Part shown: positions 11,196 to 22,326 of the stretch, piece by piece
How the letters are laid out: each line of letters starts with the position of its first letter
Position numbering within the stretch: position 1 is the first letter of the stretch
Assembly: GCF_050436995.1 (NCBI RefSeq)
Contig: NC_134753.1
Location: forward strand, 11,842,001-11,906,000
Source: Anticarsia gemmatalis
Taxonomy: Eukaryota > Arthropoda > Insecta > Lepidoptera > Erebidae
Length of the DNA: 64,000 bases
Reading direction: 5' to 3'
Program-made: the position numbers and the translations under genes
Notes under the pieces: generated by a model
Databases searched by the model: none
What the model was told of the DNA's origin: nothing
The model's input: only the letters and a program-made list of their open reading frames with translations

Positions 11196-11400
11196 TGAGG
11201 TAGCTGCCTCGCCGCAATAACCGCTGAGCCGCGTATGTGTGGTTCGATTCCCACTCGGGACAAATATTTGTGTATTTAGTAGATTTGATTTGTATTTAGA
11301 AGTATATAAGTATGTTTATCAGTTGTTTGGTTGCTTAGTTTGGAATCAGACGACCATGTGTCCAGTCCAATGATAATTATTATTATAATAATATTAAGCC
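11196..11400 (+). repeat. tRNA-headed SINE (family T1), 5' damaged
   Basis: GCCGCAATAACCGC, then a B-box GTGGTTCGATTCCC, then GGGACAAATATTTGTGT and the tail ATAAGTATGTTTATCAG...TTAGTTTGGAATCAGACGACC, ending in an ATT-type microsatellite. Same family as 15181-15425. Confidence 0.6.
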
Positions 11401-12677
11401 TTACGACGCGGTAACGAGTCTTAATCTTATTGGTGAAGATTAGCACGCGCACTGCCGAGTAACCTCGCAGATCTCTGATGGTAAAGAAGACTACAGCTGA
11501 AAAATATCGGCTATAGACAAGAGTGGCAACGTGATTTAACTTATTGTTAAAGCGTTTCTTGGATTGGGCGTACTTTTTCACAATACCTAATTAAATTAAA
11601 TGATTAAATGTTTAATACTATTACGTATAAATCTATATGAATGTAATAAGGAACAAATAAAATTGTATTACCCATTATAAATATTAAAAATGATTAGAAA
11701 TATGGTGCCAAGCATGTGGAACTTGGTGAACTTAATTGTACTTTTGATTATACAAAAAATTCAGAAAACTGTTTAAATGTCTTTAATAAAGAAAATAGTT
11801 TATGTGTAACATTTTTAGTATATAATGTGTGCATTATTTGAATATTTGTTTCAAAGCCAATTTCGTAAGCAAGTAAGCCAACAAAACTGCACTCTGATTG
11901 CAATTAAGAGCTTGAAGCGCATCAGTTGAGACTCGTTGACAATTTTATTATTCAAAAACTTATCGTTTATGTAAAAAAAGATGTAAAGTAAAATAAATAT
12001 TATCAGTAACTTTGTTTTATTTTTCGTGATAATACGCCCGACGAGCTTAAATATGTGGTTTCACAATTACTTTGTTTTCTTCATTTATGATTGAATTAAT
12101 AAAAATACATTTTTAAATTAACAAGAGTTTGCCTGCTTTTGTTAAAAAAATGATTCTAAACATGACAGTATGTACAGATTTGGATTGAAAGGCTTGTTAC
12201 ACAAATATTCGGGTCGGCACGTTTAGGTCGGCAGTATTTATCAAACATCTTGGCATTAGGTTTGTGCTGATCAGGTAGTACCTAAGGATCAGATTTTGAC
12301 AATACGGTTTAATAATCCAGGCGTGGCGATGTCGAGTGAAATTTTCCCGAGCATTCATCTACACGGTTCTGGCGGCCAACTAGGCCGATGAATGCCGAAC
12401 CGAAGGTAGCAAGACCTAGTCCTTAAGTTTTAGAGATGAACATCACAAGTACAGTATAGAAAATAATAGTCTAAGTGACAGTAAACGTAGGTCCGCGTAT
12501 GACAAGTAGCAGTGAACGTTGCGGGTAGCTGTCATAAAGTGGTACATCAACTAGCTGCCACCTGGGAACCTCTGCGCCAATGGTCCATGACACGAGAAAT
12601 TAGCAGCAAAACACGAATGTATAAATAAAACCCGCCACGTTTGTTTGTTTGGTATAAACTCAAAAAATAGACTAGCA
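11401..12677. other. gene-free stretch
   Basis: AT-rich, with a 101-codon minus-strand ORF mainly antisense to the SINE tail. No supported feature. Confidence 0.4.
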
Positions 12678-12950
12678 ATAATGTCCTTCTGGCCGATATT
12701 CGGCTAGGGTGGCCAGTTTTATTATAACTAGCCGATTGTGCAGGACTTTCTTTAAATTGTGCGCACGTGCGTGAACATTCCATAAATGGATGGCTGCTAA
12801 GTGGTGTTTGAACTTCGTGCTTAAGCGGGTACGTTAAAAGTCGCTCCTGAATATTGTCAATTATGCGTACAACCGTTAAGCCAAGTCTAAGGCTTTGGGC
12901 GGCCTAGGCAGTTTTCACTCAAGATTGACCACTGAACATAGTTACAATAA
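12678..12950. repeat. two abutting SINE fragments in opposite orientation
   Basis: 12678-12750 is the minus-strand tail module (AATGTCCTTCTGGCCGATAT...TGCAGGACTTT). 12783-12950 is a plus-strand 5S-SINE second-subtype body (ATGGATGGCTGCTAAGTGG, TTCGTGCTTAAG, CCGTTAAGCCAAG, GGGCGGCCTAGG, TTGACCACTGAACATA). Confidence 0.5.
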
Positions 12951-13539
12951 TATTGCATAACTGTATTGTTTGCCTCTAACGCTAAATAAGCCGCATATTA
13001 ATGGAGACAATGCTTTAAGTTGCCTCAATAACTTGTAGCTTGCACCAACACCCAACATTTGCATGTCGTACCTACCTTCTAACCCTTCTGAGCACGGTTG
13101 AACCTTAGCCAAATGTCGCCGTACCTGGCTTTGGTCAACACCAGAATACATAGACCCGTCCCAACACGTCACACTAACGAAACACTCGGACAAATGCATG
13201 TCTCAAACTATTTCAGAGGTCTTGTTATGCTGGTTGATGCGACGTAAATCATAATCTTGGGATTGAGGGTCGGATGCTGATGCTAGGGGTCGTATGAGAA
13301 AGTGTAAGCGATTTTTGGTGTTGTTTAGTTACAATTTTAATAGCGTAGTCGACCTCTGTAAAGATTTACTATGTGAAAATGTTGAAGTTTATAGTGTTTT
13401 GTTTTATGTCCACCTTAATTTTAGTTTAACTAACTTGCTATTTAGAAGAATAGATTGTTATTTAAAAAAAAAACTACTTTCGCTTGAATGGCAGTCTACA
13501 TAATTTTGGAGGCGCTCATAGCCAGTTGTACTCACCGGT
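12951..13539. other. gene-free stretch
   Basis: An 85-codon minus-strand ORF (12942-13199) and a 69-codon plus-strand ORF have no recognisable motif. Nothing supported. Confidence 0.35.
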
Positions 13540-13735
13540 CTTAGATTTTTAAAACTATGCAACGGATTTAGATGTGGTTTTTTATAAATAGGAAATAGAA
13601 GACCTCTTTATCTAGCTGTATATAAAAAAAAACCCGCGTCAAAATCCTTTGTGTATTTTAAAGATCTTAAGCATACATACAAAGCCAAAGGGACAGACAT
13701 GGGAGGCGACTTTGCTTTATACTATGTAGTGATAA
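13540..13735 (+). repeat. possible dispersed repeat
   Basis: ACTATGCAACGGATTTAGATG and AAACCCGCGTCAAAATCC...GGCGACTTTGCTTTATACTATG are phrases I recall from lepidopteran Helitron-like repeats. No second copy in the window. Confidence 0.3.
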
Positions 13736-14099
13736 TCATGCAACGCGAACATTTTAAAGTTCTAGTCCTTTTTCTGAACTTGGCACTCATTTTAATAGCT
13801 CTTTTGTCGGTTCAACACACTTATTCTGGCTCTTCAATACTTTATTTTTGTTTTAATTTCAATCCTCATACAGTATAGAGTTGAAACAAATGTAATAAAA
13901 AACGAACTATAATGGGTACAAAAATAGTCGGTAAAGGACTGCATCCATTAGCGCTAGGCGGGACGACTACTAAATATACACCCGGAGCGTACCACCATCG
14001 ATCGCATCTCGCTATTAGTGGACATTATGCGCTAGGGTTTATTTCACTTAGCTCCTACTTAGCTCTTATTTTTTCAGTCACACACACAGTCACAGTTTT

Positions 14100-14290
14100 G
14101 ACTGCCTCCATGGCACAGTGGTTAAGGTCGTCGAGCCATTGTGTCGAGAGGTCGCGGGTTCCATTCCCACACGGAACAATAATTTGCGCCATCCACAAAT
14201 TGTTGTTTTGGTATGGTTGAACTTTGAGTCCGTGTGTATGTTTGTAAAAGTCCCCACGACACAAGAGCGATTTTTTGTGAAAATAGGAGT
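14100..14290 (+). repeat. tRNA-headed SINE (family T2)
   Basis: A-box-like TGGCACAGTGGTTAAG (14110-14125) and B-box GCGGGTTCCATTCCC sit at tRNA spacing; the body GGAACAATAATTTG and GTTGAACTTTGAGTCCG follow. It does not fold as a real tRNA and lacks an anticodon arm I can place. Confidence 0.55.
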
Positions 14291-14299
14291 ACCTAAGAA

Positions 14300-14994
14300 A
14301 TAAGAATAGGACTAAGCGAGGATTTTCGGAAATTCCCCCGAGAGAGGAAAAACTTTAATATTACATATTATAATCAGCAATAGAAAGGAAATAGCAGCAA
14401 TAATAAGTGTCGTGAAAAGCTACACAGTCCACGCGGGCGATTGATAGTCATCATATATGCCGATATATGGCCGCTTCTGGACATATTCTTCCCCATTGAG
14501 CGCCAGGCGAATACTTATAGTAGCAATATCAGTGGTTAAAATTCAAAATTTCAACATCGTTACTATCGAGTCCCGAGAGTTTGACATTAAAAATGTACAT
14601 CAAATATTGTTCCTGTGGCACCCGCTAGAGGCGCTGATCAGATTTTCATACAAAATAAGTAGATAGCTAGCCGGATGTCGTTAGTCGATAGTGGTAGAGA
14701 ATCACGGTACTGTTTAGACTATTGTAACATCGTCGCGACGCAAGCCCTGACAGTCATCCAATTGTCAATTAACCATACTTAGCGCTCCATTGATAATGCA
14801 CCTTTATATAGGACAAGATGCTGTTCATCTAGTATATTATTTTGTAATATCTCGGTTATCCTCTAACATAACACGGGATTGGCTCATTTCTCATTTAATG
14901 TCTCGCAGAACAGAGTAAAATGTATGGCCGCGTTATATCAGCAAAATAGTCAAAAATATTAAATAAATGTCAATATATATAAAATTCAACAGGA
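14300..14994. other. gene-free stretch
   Basis: Contains a short fragment GATTTTCGGAAATTCCCCCG (about 14323) that recurs at 44650, probably from a Helitron-like repeat. No gene signal. Confidence 0.35.
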
Positions 14995-15102
14995 TAGAAA
15001 GGTGAAATCTAGTTTGAAGACTCCTTCAGGAGTGTAAAGGAGCACTAAGAAAGGAATTTTAGAAAGTTCCATGCGGGCAAAGCTGTGAGCAGAAAGCTAG
15101 TA
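14995..15102 (+). repeat. Helitron-like 3' end fragment
   Basis: Ends GCGGGCAAAGCTGTGAGCAG then AAAGCTAG followed by T, resembling the CTAG-ended 3' terminus of a lepidopteran Helitron family whose 5' end is not visible here. Confidence 0.4.
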
Positions 15103-15180
15103 CAATATAAAATAATACAATAAAAAATATATCGAAATGTAACAAATTTTATATTGTAATGTTTCTAACTATATAACTGC

Positions 15181-15425
15181 AGTGTATTTGCCGCAGTGGT
15201 TAACGTGGTCACCTCGCGGCAATAACCGTAGCGCCGTGTGTGGTGGGTTCAAATCCCACCCGGGACAAATATTTGTGTGATGAGCACGAGTATCTGTGTT
15301 CTGAGCCCGGATGTTAATGTATCTATGTAAGTATAAGTATGTATATAAGTATGTTTATGAGTTATTTGGTTGCCATAACACAAGCTCTGTTTAGTTGGAA
15401 TCAAATGACCATGTGCGAGTTGTCA
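15181..15425 (+). repeat. tRNA-headed SINE (family T1)
   Basis: A-box region GCCGCAGTGGTTAACGTG, B-box GGTGGGTTCAAATCCCACC, then GGGACAAATATTTGTGTGAT, GAGCCCGGATGTTAATG, and the tail ATAAGTATGTTTATGAG...AAGCTCTGTTTAG...CATGTGCGAGT. The best-preserved copy of this family in the window. Confidence 0.75.
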
Positions 15426-15574
15426 AAAAAAAATCAGTAACTACATTTATTCCAGAGCGGAAATAATAACAAAACGGACATAGCGAAGCGTTAACAAAAC
15501 CATTAAAAAACTACATCATAATCATAGAGCACGTCTTAAAACAATCTAACGTGTAAAAAGTCCCGCATTTACTG

Positions 15575-15700
15575 TTGAGCCGCGGCAGGCCCGTCAGACG
15601 CGTATCGATTGACGCGAGTGAATAATGCACGCGAGTCGCAGCGTCCGTCCGACGGTCAATTAGTCGCGTCCGTTCGTTGCAGCCCGCTATTGTTTTTGAT
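15575..15700. other. GC-rich island of unknown nature
   Basis: CpG-rich sequence (GCCGCGGCAGGCCCGTCAGACG...GCGTCCGTCCGACGG, split here) unlike its surroundings. The antisense 85-codon ORF has no known motif. It may be a decayed MITE or regulatory DNA. Confidence 0.25.
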
Positions 15701-15926
15701 GATACTTGTACGTTATTGTTGTAAGGTTTTAGATTAGCATGTACAACGCAGTCTCTCATATGTCTCAATTAGGTGTGTTTGTGCTGTATTTTTTAAAGGA
15801 ATCAAGCTTTCTGATCAAATTTTATGTATACGCCTGGATCTGTGAATTTATTATGATCTGACATTTCCATTAATTCGTAAATAATTCAAATTTAATATTT
15901 AAAAAATAAGCACCGTAAGCCAGTTA

Positions 15927-16131
15927 TCTATACAAATATTATAAAGCTGAAGAGTTACGAATTTAAAAAATATTTTACAGTTGGATAGCCTATTTATTAA
16001 AGAAGGCTATATTTAGGCCATATAACATTACGCTATGACCATTAGTAGCAACGAAAAGTGTTCCAAAAACGGGGAAAATTATGACCCATTCTCTCATATG
16101 TGACGCAAGCGAAGTTGCGCGGGTCAGCTAG
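15927..16131 (+). mobile_element. family-1 Helitron, short copy
   Basis: Starts TCTATACAAATATTATAAAG, lacks the GTTT run, and ends GACGCAAGCGAAG...GGGTCAGCTAG followed by T. Internal deletions shorten it to 205 bp. Confidence 0.75.
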
Positions 16132-16441
16132 TGCATTATAAAAAAGCAGTGAATGAAAGAATATCAATGCTGAAATCACTGATTTAAAATGGAGCTGAGC
16201 AGGACATCTGGTCAATATAGCATAAGACATCGGAAGGCTCGTGGCAAGGTCGGTCAATGACATAATAAAGTTTTTAGGAAGAACAGAGTTGGAAAAAACA
16301 GTGATGATTGGCGAAAACGGGATGAGATAGGAGAGGAAATTTGTAAACCATGATTTACGGCAATCTATAACTCTTAAGTGTGGTGATTACTATGAGACAA
16401 CATGCTTTGTATGTAATTTCATAATAATCGGTGATGTCTTG

Positions 16442-16583
16442 CAAAAAAGTCAGGTGCGTAGTCTCGTAACTAACAAGATGTATGGACGTGAATGGAGCAA
16501 AGGAAGTTAGGATCGTACCAAGTGGCACTTTTTCTGGTCACTGTCTACCCCAAGGAAGGAGACGTGATTTTATGTATGTACCT
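16442..16583 (+). repeat. LINE 3'-terminal fragment
   Basis: GTCAGGTGCGTAG, AACAAGATGTATGGACG, GAAGTTAGGATCGTACCAAG and CTACCCCAAGGAAGGAGACG match the LINE tail also present at 59130-59320. It ends TTTTATGTATGTACC. Confidence 0.6.
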
Positions 16584-16620
16584 CTATTTATCAGAATTAC
16601 TCGAAGCCCAAAATGTATTT

Positions 16621-16771
16621 ATTATGCCATCAAAAACATTCTGTAAAAACCCCAAGTCTCGCAGCTCAGTCTCTGCCGTAAAAAGTTGTGAGATCTATAT
16701 AATACCAAGTCGATTAATTTATTTAGTCTCTACTTAAAGGACCTTCTGTCTTAAGTTATTGCATAAGTTAT
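16621..16771. repeat. dispersed repeat, copy 2 of a pair
   Basis: Nearly the same as 3238-3395 in the same orientation. It lies directly between the LINE tail and a family-2 Helitron fragment. Confidence 0.6.
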
Positions 16772-16774
16772 GGT

Positions 16775-16910
16775 AGCTTATGTCCTTTTTCGGGTATCAA
16801 AGTACCTCCATACCAAATTTCATGCAAATTGGTTCAGTAGTTTAGGCGTGATTCAGTAACATACAGACAGACAGACAGAGTTACTTTCGCATTTATAATA
16901 TTAGTATCGA
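16775..16910 (-). mobile_element. family-2 Helitron fragment
   Basis: On the minus strand it starts TCGATACTAATATTATAAAT, GCGAAAGTAACTCTGTC, then CACGCCTAAACTACTGAAC and GATACCCGAAAAAGG. The 3' CTAG end is missing. Confidence 0.65.
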
Positions 16911-17400
16911 TTCTAGAAATAAACTAGTAGGTAGACACGCGTAGGCGAAGTGTTCACGGCGAGTGCACACGTGAGTGTCGTGACAACGGCGGAGTGCACA
17001 CGCGCGACCTGACGTGTGCATCGATTGTGTAGATACGCCCTGACGTCGATTATATTGTAAATCCCTTGTAAATATCTCAATTTGTTCGAGAAAATAATAA
17101 AGAAAAAAAATCTTTTGAAAATGTACAGTAGTTCCATTAACAAATAACTAAGTTTGCAGTGACAGGTTAAATAGCAATTCCCGTTTTAGATAAAAAAAAC
17201 GTACTGTGTATTTTTACTTCACACAGGCCTGAACTTTTCTTCTCAAGGTACCTTAAAATACACAGGAATGTTTTAGCGTTCAGCTAAGTGTATAGAAAAT
17301 CTGAGAAAAATATCCCTCAAATACTGCTACTAAAAAAGCCTTAAACCATCTTACTCCCCCACTAAACTACATGGCAAAATAATCAATAGTTAACCTGTAA
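16911..17400. other. gene-free stretch with a CpG-rich start
   Basis: 16930-17045 is rich in GTGCACACG and CACGTG-like words followed by TATTGTAAATCCC...AATAAAG, reminiscent of a solo LTR end, but no matching second LTR or TG...CA boundary was found. Confidence 0.25.
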
Positions 17401-17438
17401 CATCGAGGTATCAATCATGGAACAATCGTTCGATAACG

Positions 17439-17504
17439 ACGTGACGTGTTCCGGCAGCGTGACACGGTTGTCGCATCACGTCATTACACTTCACGTGTGA
17501 CGTG
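17439..17504. promoter_or_regulatory. cluster of ACGTG/CACGT motifs
   Basis: Five ACGTG or CACGT words within about 65 bp, including a palindromic CACGTG E-box (about 17492) and a GACGTGACGTG repeat. Such words bind bHLH and bHLH-PAS factors; use as an enhancer is inference. Confidence 0.3.
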
Positions 17505-18180
17505 CATTGATTGAGCAAATGCACCGTGACACATCATTGTGCAATTATCACCGTTTAGGGTTAACACCGATTTCTGACTATTGACTATTGAGGTAAGTAC
17601 TGCTATGGGTCGTCATTTTGGTATTTGAGTTAGAAAATAAATTAACAATATAAATAACTATGTATATTATTATTATTATTTGATTGCAATGGTACAAGCT
17701 CTGCTTAGTTTGGAATTAAATGACCGTATGTGAGTAGTCCTATAATATTTATCATTGTATCTTAAGATCATAAACAAATATTCCTCCTGAATTCATAGCA
17801 AAATGTCTATGGTTATCCGTATTTAATAAATGAACATGTGTAATTGCTCAGATTGTTGCCGACGGTTTAAAGGTTCAAACAGCGACTACGTCCAAGCTTG
17901 CCACATATAACGTAGGATGTTGCATAACCAACGAAAAACGTAACCCACCTGTACCCAACCTTAGCAGGAACCACAAAAGAGCGGTTACGTATAACGTAAC
18001 AAAGAAAATAAGCTGACACAACTTGTACGTAACCACACAAAGGAAGCGAAACGCCCTTATAAAATAAACATGAAAACCGATATAAAATTTTGAATAGGAA
18101 TATTGAATGGCTCCGTAAGCCTCGCAAGCGGATTGATAAAGCAAACTAATTAATTTTTCATCGCAGTATTGTGCCGATCC
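17505..18180. other. gene-free stretch with a CGTAAC motif cluster
   Basis: 17690-17760 is a T1 SINE tail fragment (AAGCTCTGCTTAGTTTGG). 17905-18035 holds repeated CGTAAC words including the 17-bp inverted repeat GTTACGTATAACGTAAC (17984-18000). Two overlapping minus-strand ORFs (86 and 89 codons) have no recognised motif. Confidence 0.3.
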
Positions 18181-18189
18181 TAGTTAACA

Positions 18190-18260
18190 ATTCTATATAA
18201 ACTCGACGGCAGTTGCAGGGTTGACGCGGAACTGGGTCGACGTTAATAATAAATGTGCCA
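18190..18260 (+). promoter_or_regulatory. possible TATA-bearing core promoter or LTR piece
   Basis: TATATAAACTCGACGG at 18194 is followed by GC-richer sequence and AATAAA at 18248, a spacing seen in LTRs. No partner LTR or TG...CA ends were found. Confidence 0.2.
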
Positions 18261-18494
18261 CACTCATATTTTGTTTTTATTACAATGTATCGGGAATATG
18301 CCGTATAAATAAATGGATAAATGTATTTTTTATGCAATAACTGACTGTTGTGATACTGAAATATTGGATAAATCCTGAAATAATGTATTCAGAATCTGTA
18401 ACATACATAGCGATACCGAAACCTTTGGAAGTTATTATAGAAGAATTTGTGATGAGCCACAAGCAAGTCATAAAGAGATAAAGATTATTTAATA

Positions 18495-18740
18495 CTAGCT
18501 GACCCGCGCAACTTCGCGTGCGTCACATAAGAGAGAATTTGTCAAAATTTTCCCCGTTTTTGTAACATTTTTACTGGTACTCTGCTTCTGTTGGTTGTAG
18601 CGTGATGTAATATAGCCTAAAAGCCTTCCTCGATAAATGGTCTATTCAACACAAAAATAATTTTTCAATTTGAACCAGTAGTTCCTGAGATTAGCGCGTT
18701 CAAACAAACAAACTCTTCAGCTTTATAATATTAGTATAGA
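18495..18740 (-). mobile_element. family-1 Helitron
   Basis: Full-length copy: the minus strand starts TCTATACTAATATT and ends GCGGGTCAGCTAG. Flanked by A and T. Short GTTT run. Confidence 0.8.
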
Positions 18741-19834
18741 TACCAGTTTAATTTTAAATACTGGCTATTTTCAACACGATATTTTCACACATATAGTCTG
18801 CCTCACACACATAAACCTGCAATCCCTATCAATTCTAAGCTTCACATTCCACGTAAAAATCCAATAATCACGTACAAGTACGTAAAAACGCGTTCATCCC
18901 AATAAATTCCACGGCATGTGCTTCAAAAATCCTCTATGAAACAGGCGAATGCTTCAAAAATCCTCTATCAAAAAGTCGGACGTGTGGATGGACGCAAATT
19001 AGATTTGTTAGTGGACGGCAGCGCTACTGTTAGGCGTCATGTCTCTCGATGGACGGAAAAATACCAGAGAGTTAGGTAACGCTTATAAGGGCGTTTTTCA
19101 CAGATATGTGATGGGTTCGACTGTGAAGTTAGTATTGTCACGTTGCTATGTGAATGGTGACAAACGGTATAACAATTTGTCTATTCCTGTTTTGATATAG
19201 AGCCGCAACTTCCTAACACTATCGAGTAGCTATCGACAATTTTGAAACGGGAAATTGGTATAATGTATTTATTTTGTCAGATCTTTATTCTGTTTAGGAA
19301 TGTCATGTCAAGTCAACATGTCAAGTTTACCAGACAAAGGCGATTAACCAATATACATACAATATACATACATAAAATCACGCCTTTTTTCCATAGGGGT
19401 AGGCAGCAGAGAACAAATTAACAAATATGTTTGTCAAATACAGAGTAATAATAGCGTTATGTATTCACTGTAAAGAGCTTTCGAACCGCGTAAAATTATT
19501 TTACGCATATTGGATACTAATAAAGTAATAACGTCATATCAATAAATTAAGTAGTTAATTAGATAGTAAATATAAATAAACTCGTCCATTGTATACACTT
19601 ATTGATTTAAGCGAAAAACTAGTAATTTGGCTCGCGGCCTAATTACCAGGCTTATCGCTAAATATCAGTGCAGCGAACAACACATTGAATTTGTTATTCA
19701 CTCGTTTTTGTGTTAAATGTAACTAATATTAGTGGTAGAATGGATTATTATGTACGATCACTACAGTAATTGTTTCAAATAAAATCCCCAACCGCGTTAG
19801 TCTATCTTTTTTCAGATACATATCTGTTTTTCGT
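18741..19834. other. gene-free stretch
   Basis: No coding or RNA signal. A short local duplication CTTCAAAAATCCTCTAT occurs at 18920 and 18951. Confidence 0.4.
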
Positions 19835-20066
19835 TTGCGTCACATAAGAGAGAATGGGTGAATTTTTCCCCCGTTTTTTTTATCATTTTTTACTGGTACT
19901 CTGCTCCTATTAGTCGTAGCGTGATGATATATAGCCTATAGCCTTCCTCAATAAATGAGCTATCTAACGCTGAAAGAATTTTTCAAATCAGACCCGTAGT
20001 TTCTGAGATTAGCGCGTTCAAACAAATAAACAAACAAACTCTTCAGCTTTATAATATTAGTATAGA
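19835..20066 (-). mobile_element. family-1 Helitron, 3' end truncated
   Basis: 5' end (on minus) intact with TCTATACTAATATT and a GTTT run; the 3' terminus is cut before GCGCGGGTCAGCTAG, leaving TATGTGACGCAAACGA. Confidence 0.75.
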
Positions 20067-20139
20067 TGTTTTAAGAAGACAGAGGTCTATGAACTACTAC
20101 GCCACGCCACTATTACGCCATTTACTAGGAGCTAGTTAG

Positions 20140-20310
20140 CCTCATGTAATAGGAGGCCCGCGTATTGTATTACTATTTACTAGGCACGGTACCAAACTCT
20201 GGGCTACTATTGAGAAATTATCTAATGTAAATTAGAAAAGACCCGGGAATTGAGACCGAGACTTCATGATCAGGTTTTGGATACTCTACCGACAGAGACG
20301 GTTTGTTTTC
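20140..20310 (-). repeat. tRNA-headed SINE (family T3), worn
   Basis: On the minus strand: CGTCTCTGTCGGTAGAGTATC (A-box region, split here), then a B-box-like GTCTCAATTCCCGGGTC, then CTAATTTACATTAGAT and CCCAGAGTTTGG. Comparable copies at 40270-40635 and 50050-50205. Confidence 0.5.
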
Positions 20311-20340
20311 GAAATTCGTTCAATAGTTTTATAATTTTAT

Positions 20341-20578
20341 GACCCGCGCAACTTCGCTTGCGTCACTTAAGATAATCACAATTTTCCCCGTTTTTGTAAC
20401 ATTTTTCACTATAACTCTGTCCCTATTGGTCGTAGCGTGATGATATATAGCCTATAGCCTTCCTCGATAAATGGGCTATCTAACACTGAAAGATTTTTTC
20501 AAATCGGACCAGTAGTTCTCGAGATTAGCGCGTTCAAACAAACAAACAAACTCTTCAGCTTTATAATATTAGTATAGA
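20341..20578 (-). mobile_element. family-1 Helitron, missing the terminal CTAGCT
   Basis: Typical body and 5' end; the 3' end stops at GCGCGGGTC, so the last six bases are lost. Confidence 0.75.
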
Positions 20579-21332
20579 TAACTACGGGTTTTAAACCAGT
20601 ACTCAATGGATATTATGATTCAAAAGAAGGGTTGAAATGTAGCTCATAAATGTTTTGCGTAAATTTATTGAAATATAACGAAGAATATAGATAAACTATT
20701 TCATCAAAGCACTGGTTATATTTAAAGTCTTACGAGTAAATATAAAAAATACTAAAAATGTTCAGCAAAAATTCTTTGACGGCAGCTCTTTTAGCGGATT
20801 TATTTAATATTTATCAAGTTTCTACGATGTTTTGCGTGGCTCGGACTAGATTTAATCAAGTCTAGCGTCCAGGTAAATGTTGAACTTTTTAAACATGTAA
20901 AGCTGAAAGTATGAGACGTCGCTAAGTTGGTTAAGTAATGAGATTGCTCGACCGATACCTTTTACTATGTATACCTATTTAATTAAAATGGTATCTCTAG
21001 TATACCTTTAGGTATAGCGTTTAAAGGTTTTTTTTATTTAGCATACAATTTTCCTTGGATAGTTTAGGATGCTTACTTTATTGGAAATCATACACTTTTA
21101 GTTAACTCTAACTAACCAAAAGCAAAAAAATATTTTGCTACAAATCCGTCTCTCTACCTATCTTTTAGATTAGTTGTACCTAAATCTATATTACAGACTC
21201 TCTGTCTGTCAGTCATGCTTCGCAGCTAGATCACTGAAGCCGCTTTAACGTTATTCAAAGTGCTAACAGTTGGAAACATGGAATCTGATATCGGATACTT
21301 TTTTTTTCATAACTACACGGATTAGTTAGTTA
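20579..21332. other. gene-free stretch
   Basis: Includes a worn Helitron-like start near 21185 (AATCTATATTACAGACTCTC...GTCTGTCAG). Nothing else supported. Confidence 0.35.
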
Positions 21333-21348
21333 ATATCAATGTTTTACC

Positions 21349-21720
21349 TTGAGGAGCTCGTGGCTTAGTTAACAACAGCCGCGCGGATCGATCTCTGAGG
21401 TTAAGCCATGCTTGCCGAGGTTGATTTGTGGATGGGTGACCATCTTATACATATCGAGTTCCTCCGTGTTTCGGAAGGCACGTTAAATTGTGGGTCCCGG
21501 CTGTCAATTTCGAAGAAATTTGACAGTCGTTAACAGCAGTCAGAAGCTTGAAAGTCTGACAACCAGTCTTACCGAAGGGTATCGTGTTATCCCAGGTAAC
21601 TGGGTTGTGGAGGTCAGATAGGCAGTCGCTCCATGTAAAACACTGGTATTCAGCTGCATCCGGTGAGACTGGAAGCCGACTCCAACATAGCTTGGAAGAA
21701 AGGCTAAGCTGATATAATAT
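21349..21720 (+). mobile_element. full-length 5S-rRNA-derived SINE with 16-bp target duplication
   Basis: Starts TTGAGGAGCTCGTGGC and has the 5S internal promoter (GAGGTTAAGC, then GTGGATGGGTGACC), a body with CCTCCGTGTTTCGGAAGG and GTGGGTCCCGGCTG, a middle CAGTCAGAAGCTTGAAAG, and a 3' part through GCATCCGGTGAGACTGG to AAGGCTAAGCTGAT plus AT repeats. Exact direct repeats ATATCAATGTTTTACC flank it (21333-21348, 21719-21734). Confidence 0.8.
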
Positions 21721-21734
21721 ATCAATGTTTTACC

Positions 21735-22326
21735 CGCCCCGGAAATCAAACTTCCATTCAAGAAGTAGTCAAGATCAAAAAAGTTAGGTGATTAAGAGAG
21801 ACTTGGGTACTGGGTAGTTAATATCAATAAATATAAAAGTAATTAGCAAAATTAGTCACAGTAATCTTAAAATTACGGCAAAATGTCCCCTTTCAGAGTC
21901 CGTCGCTTATCAGATCCATCGGTAATTAAAATGCCTTGAAAAAAAGATATAAAATGTACAAGTTTTTACCTTATTTTTCTGAAAAGATTTTCAATGGAAC
22001 TTTCGAGAAATGCTCCAAGTTAAAACATGAAGATTCTTGAACAACTTTTAGTTTAATAACCTACATTAATAACTAACTGGTTTATTGCTAAAGTTTACTA
22101 CTGAAGTTTTTAGGTCATTTTATTTTGTAATTTCATTCATTAATCTTTGCTTGAGATGTTTTCTTTGAGAATAAATACCTTAAATTTATTAGTATTAGGT
22201 ACTCTGTTTCTTATATTTTCTATTGAATGAGCCTTTCACTTTCGCAGAGAAGACTTTTGCCGAACAGTGGGACAGCAACGGGTTATCATTTTCATTACCG
22301 TATTTGTTGATATATTGATTTAGGTA
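21735..22326. other. gene-free stretch
   Basis: AT-rich; no coding, RNA or repeat signal recognised. Confidence 0.4.

Noticed and set aside
15181..15260. Possible tRNA gene
   Set aside because: A and B boxes are present but the sequence continues into a SINE body shared with other copies, and a cloverleaf does not form.
16930..17110. Solo LTR
   Set aside because: Late-LTR-like words (AATAAAG) but no TG...CA ends, target duplication or second copy.
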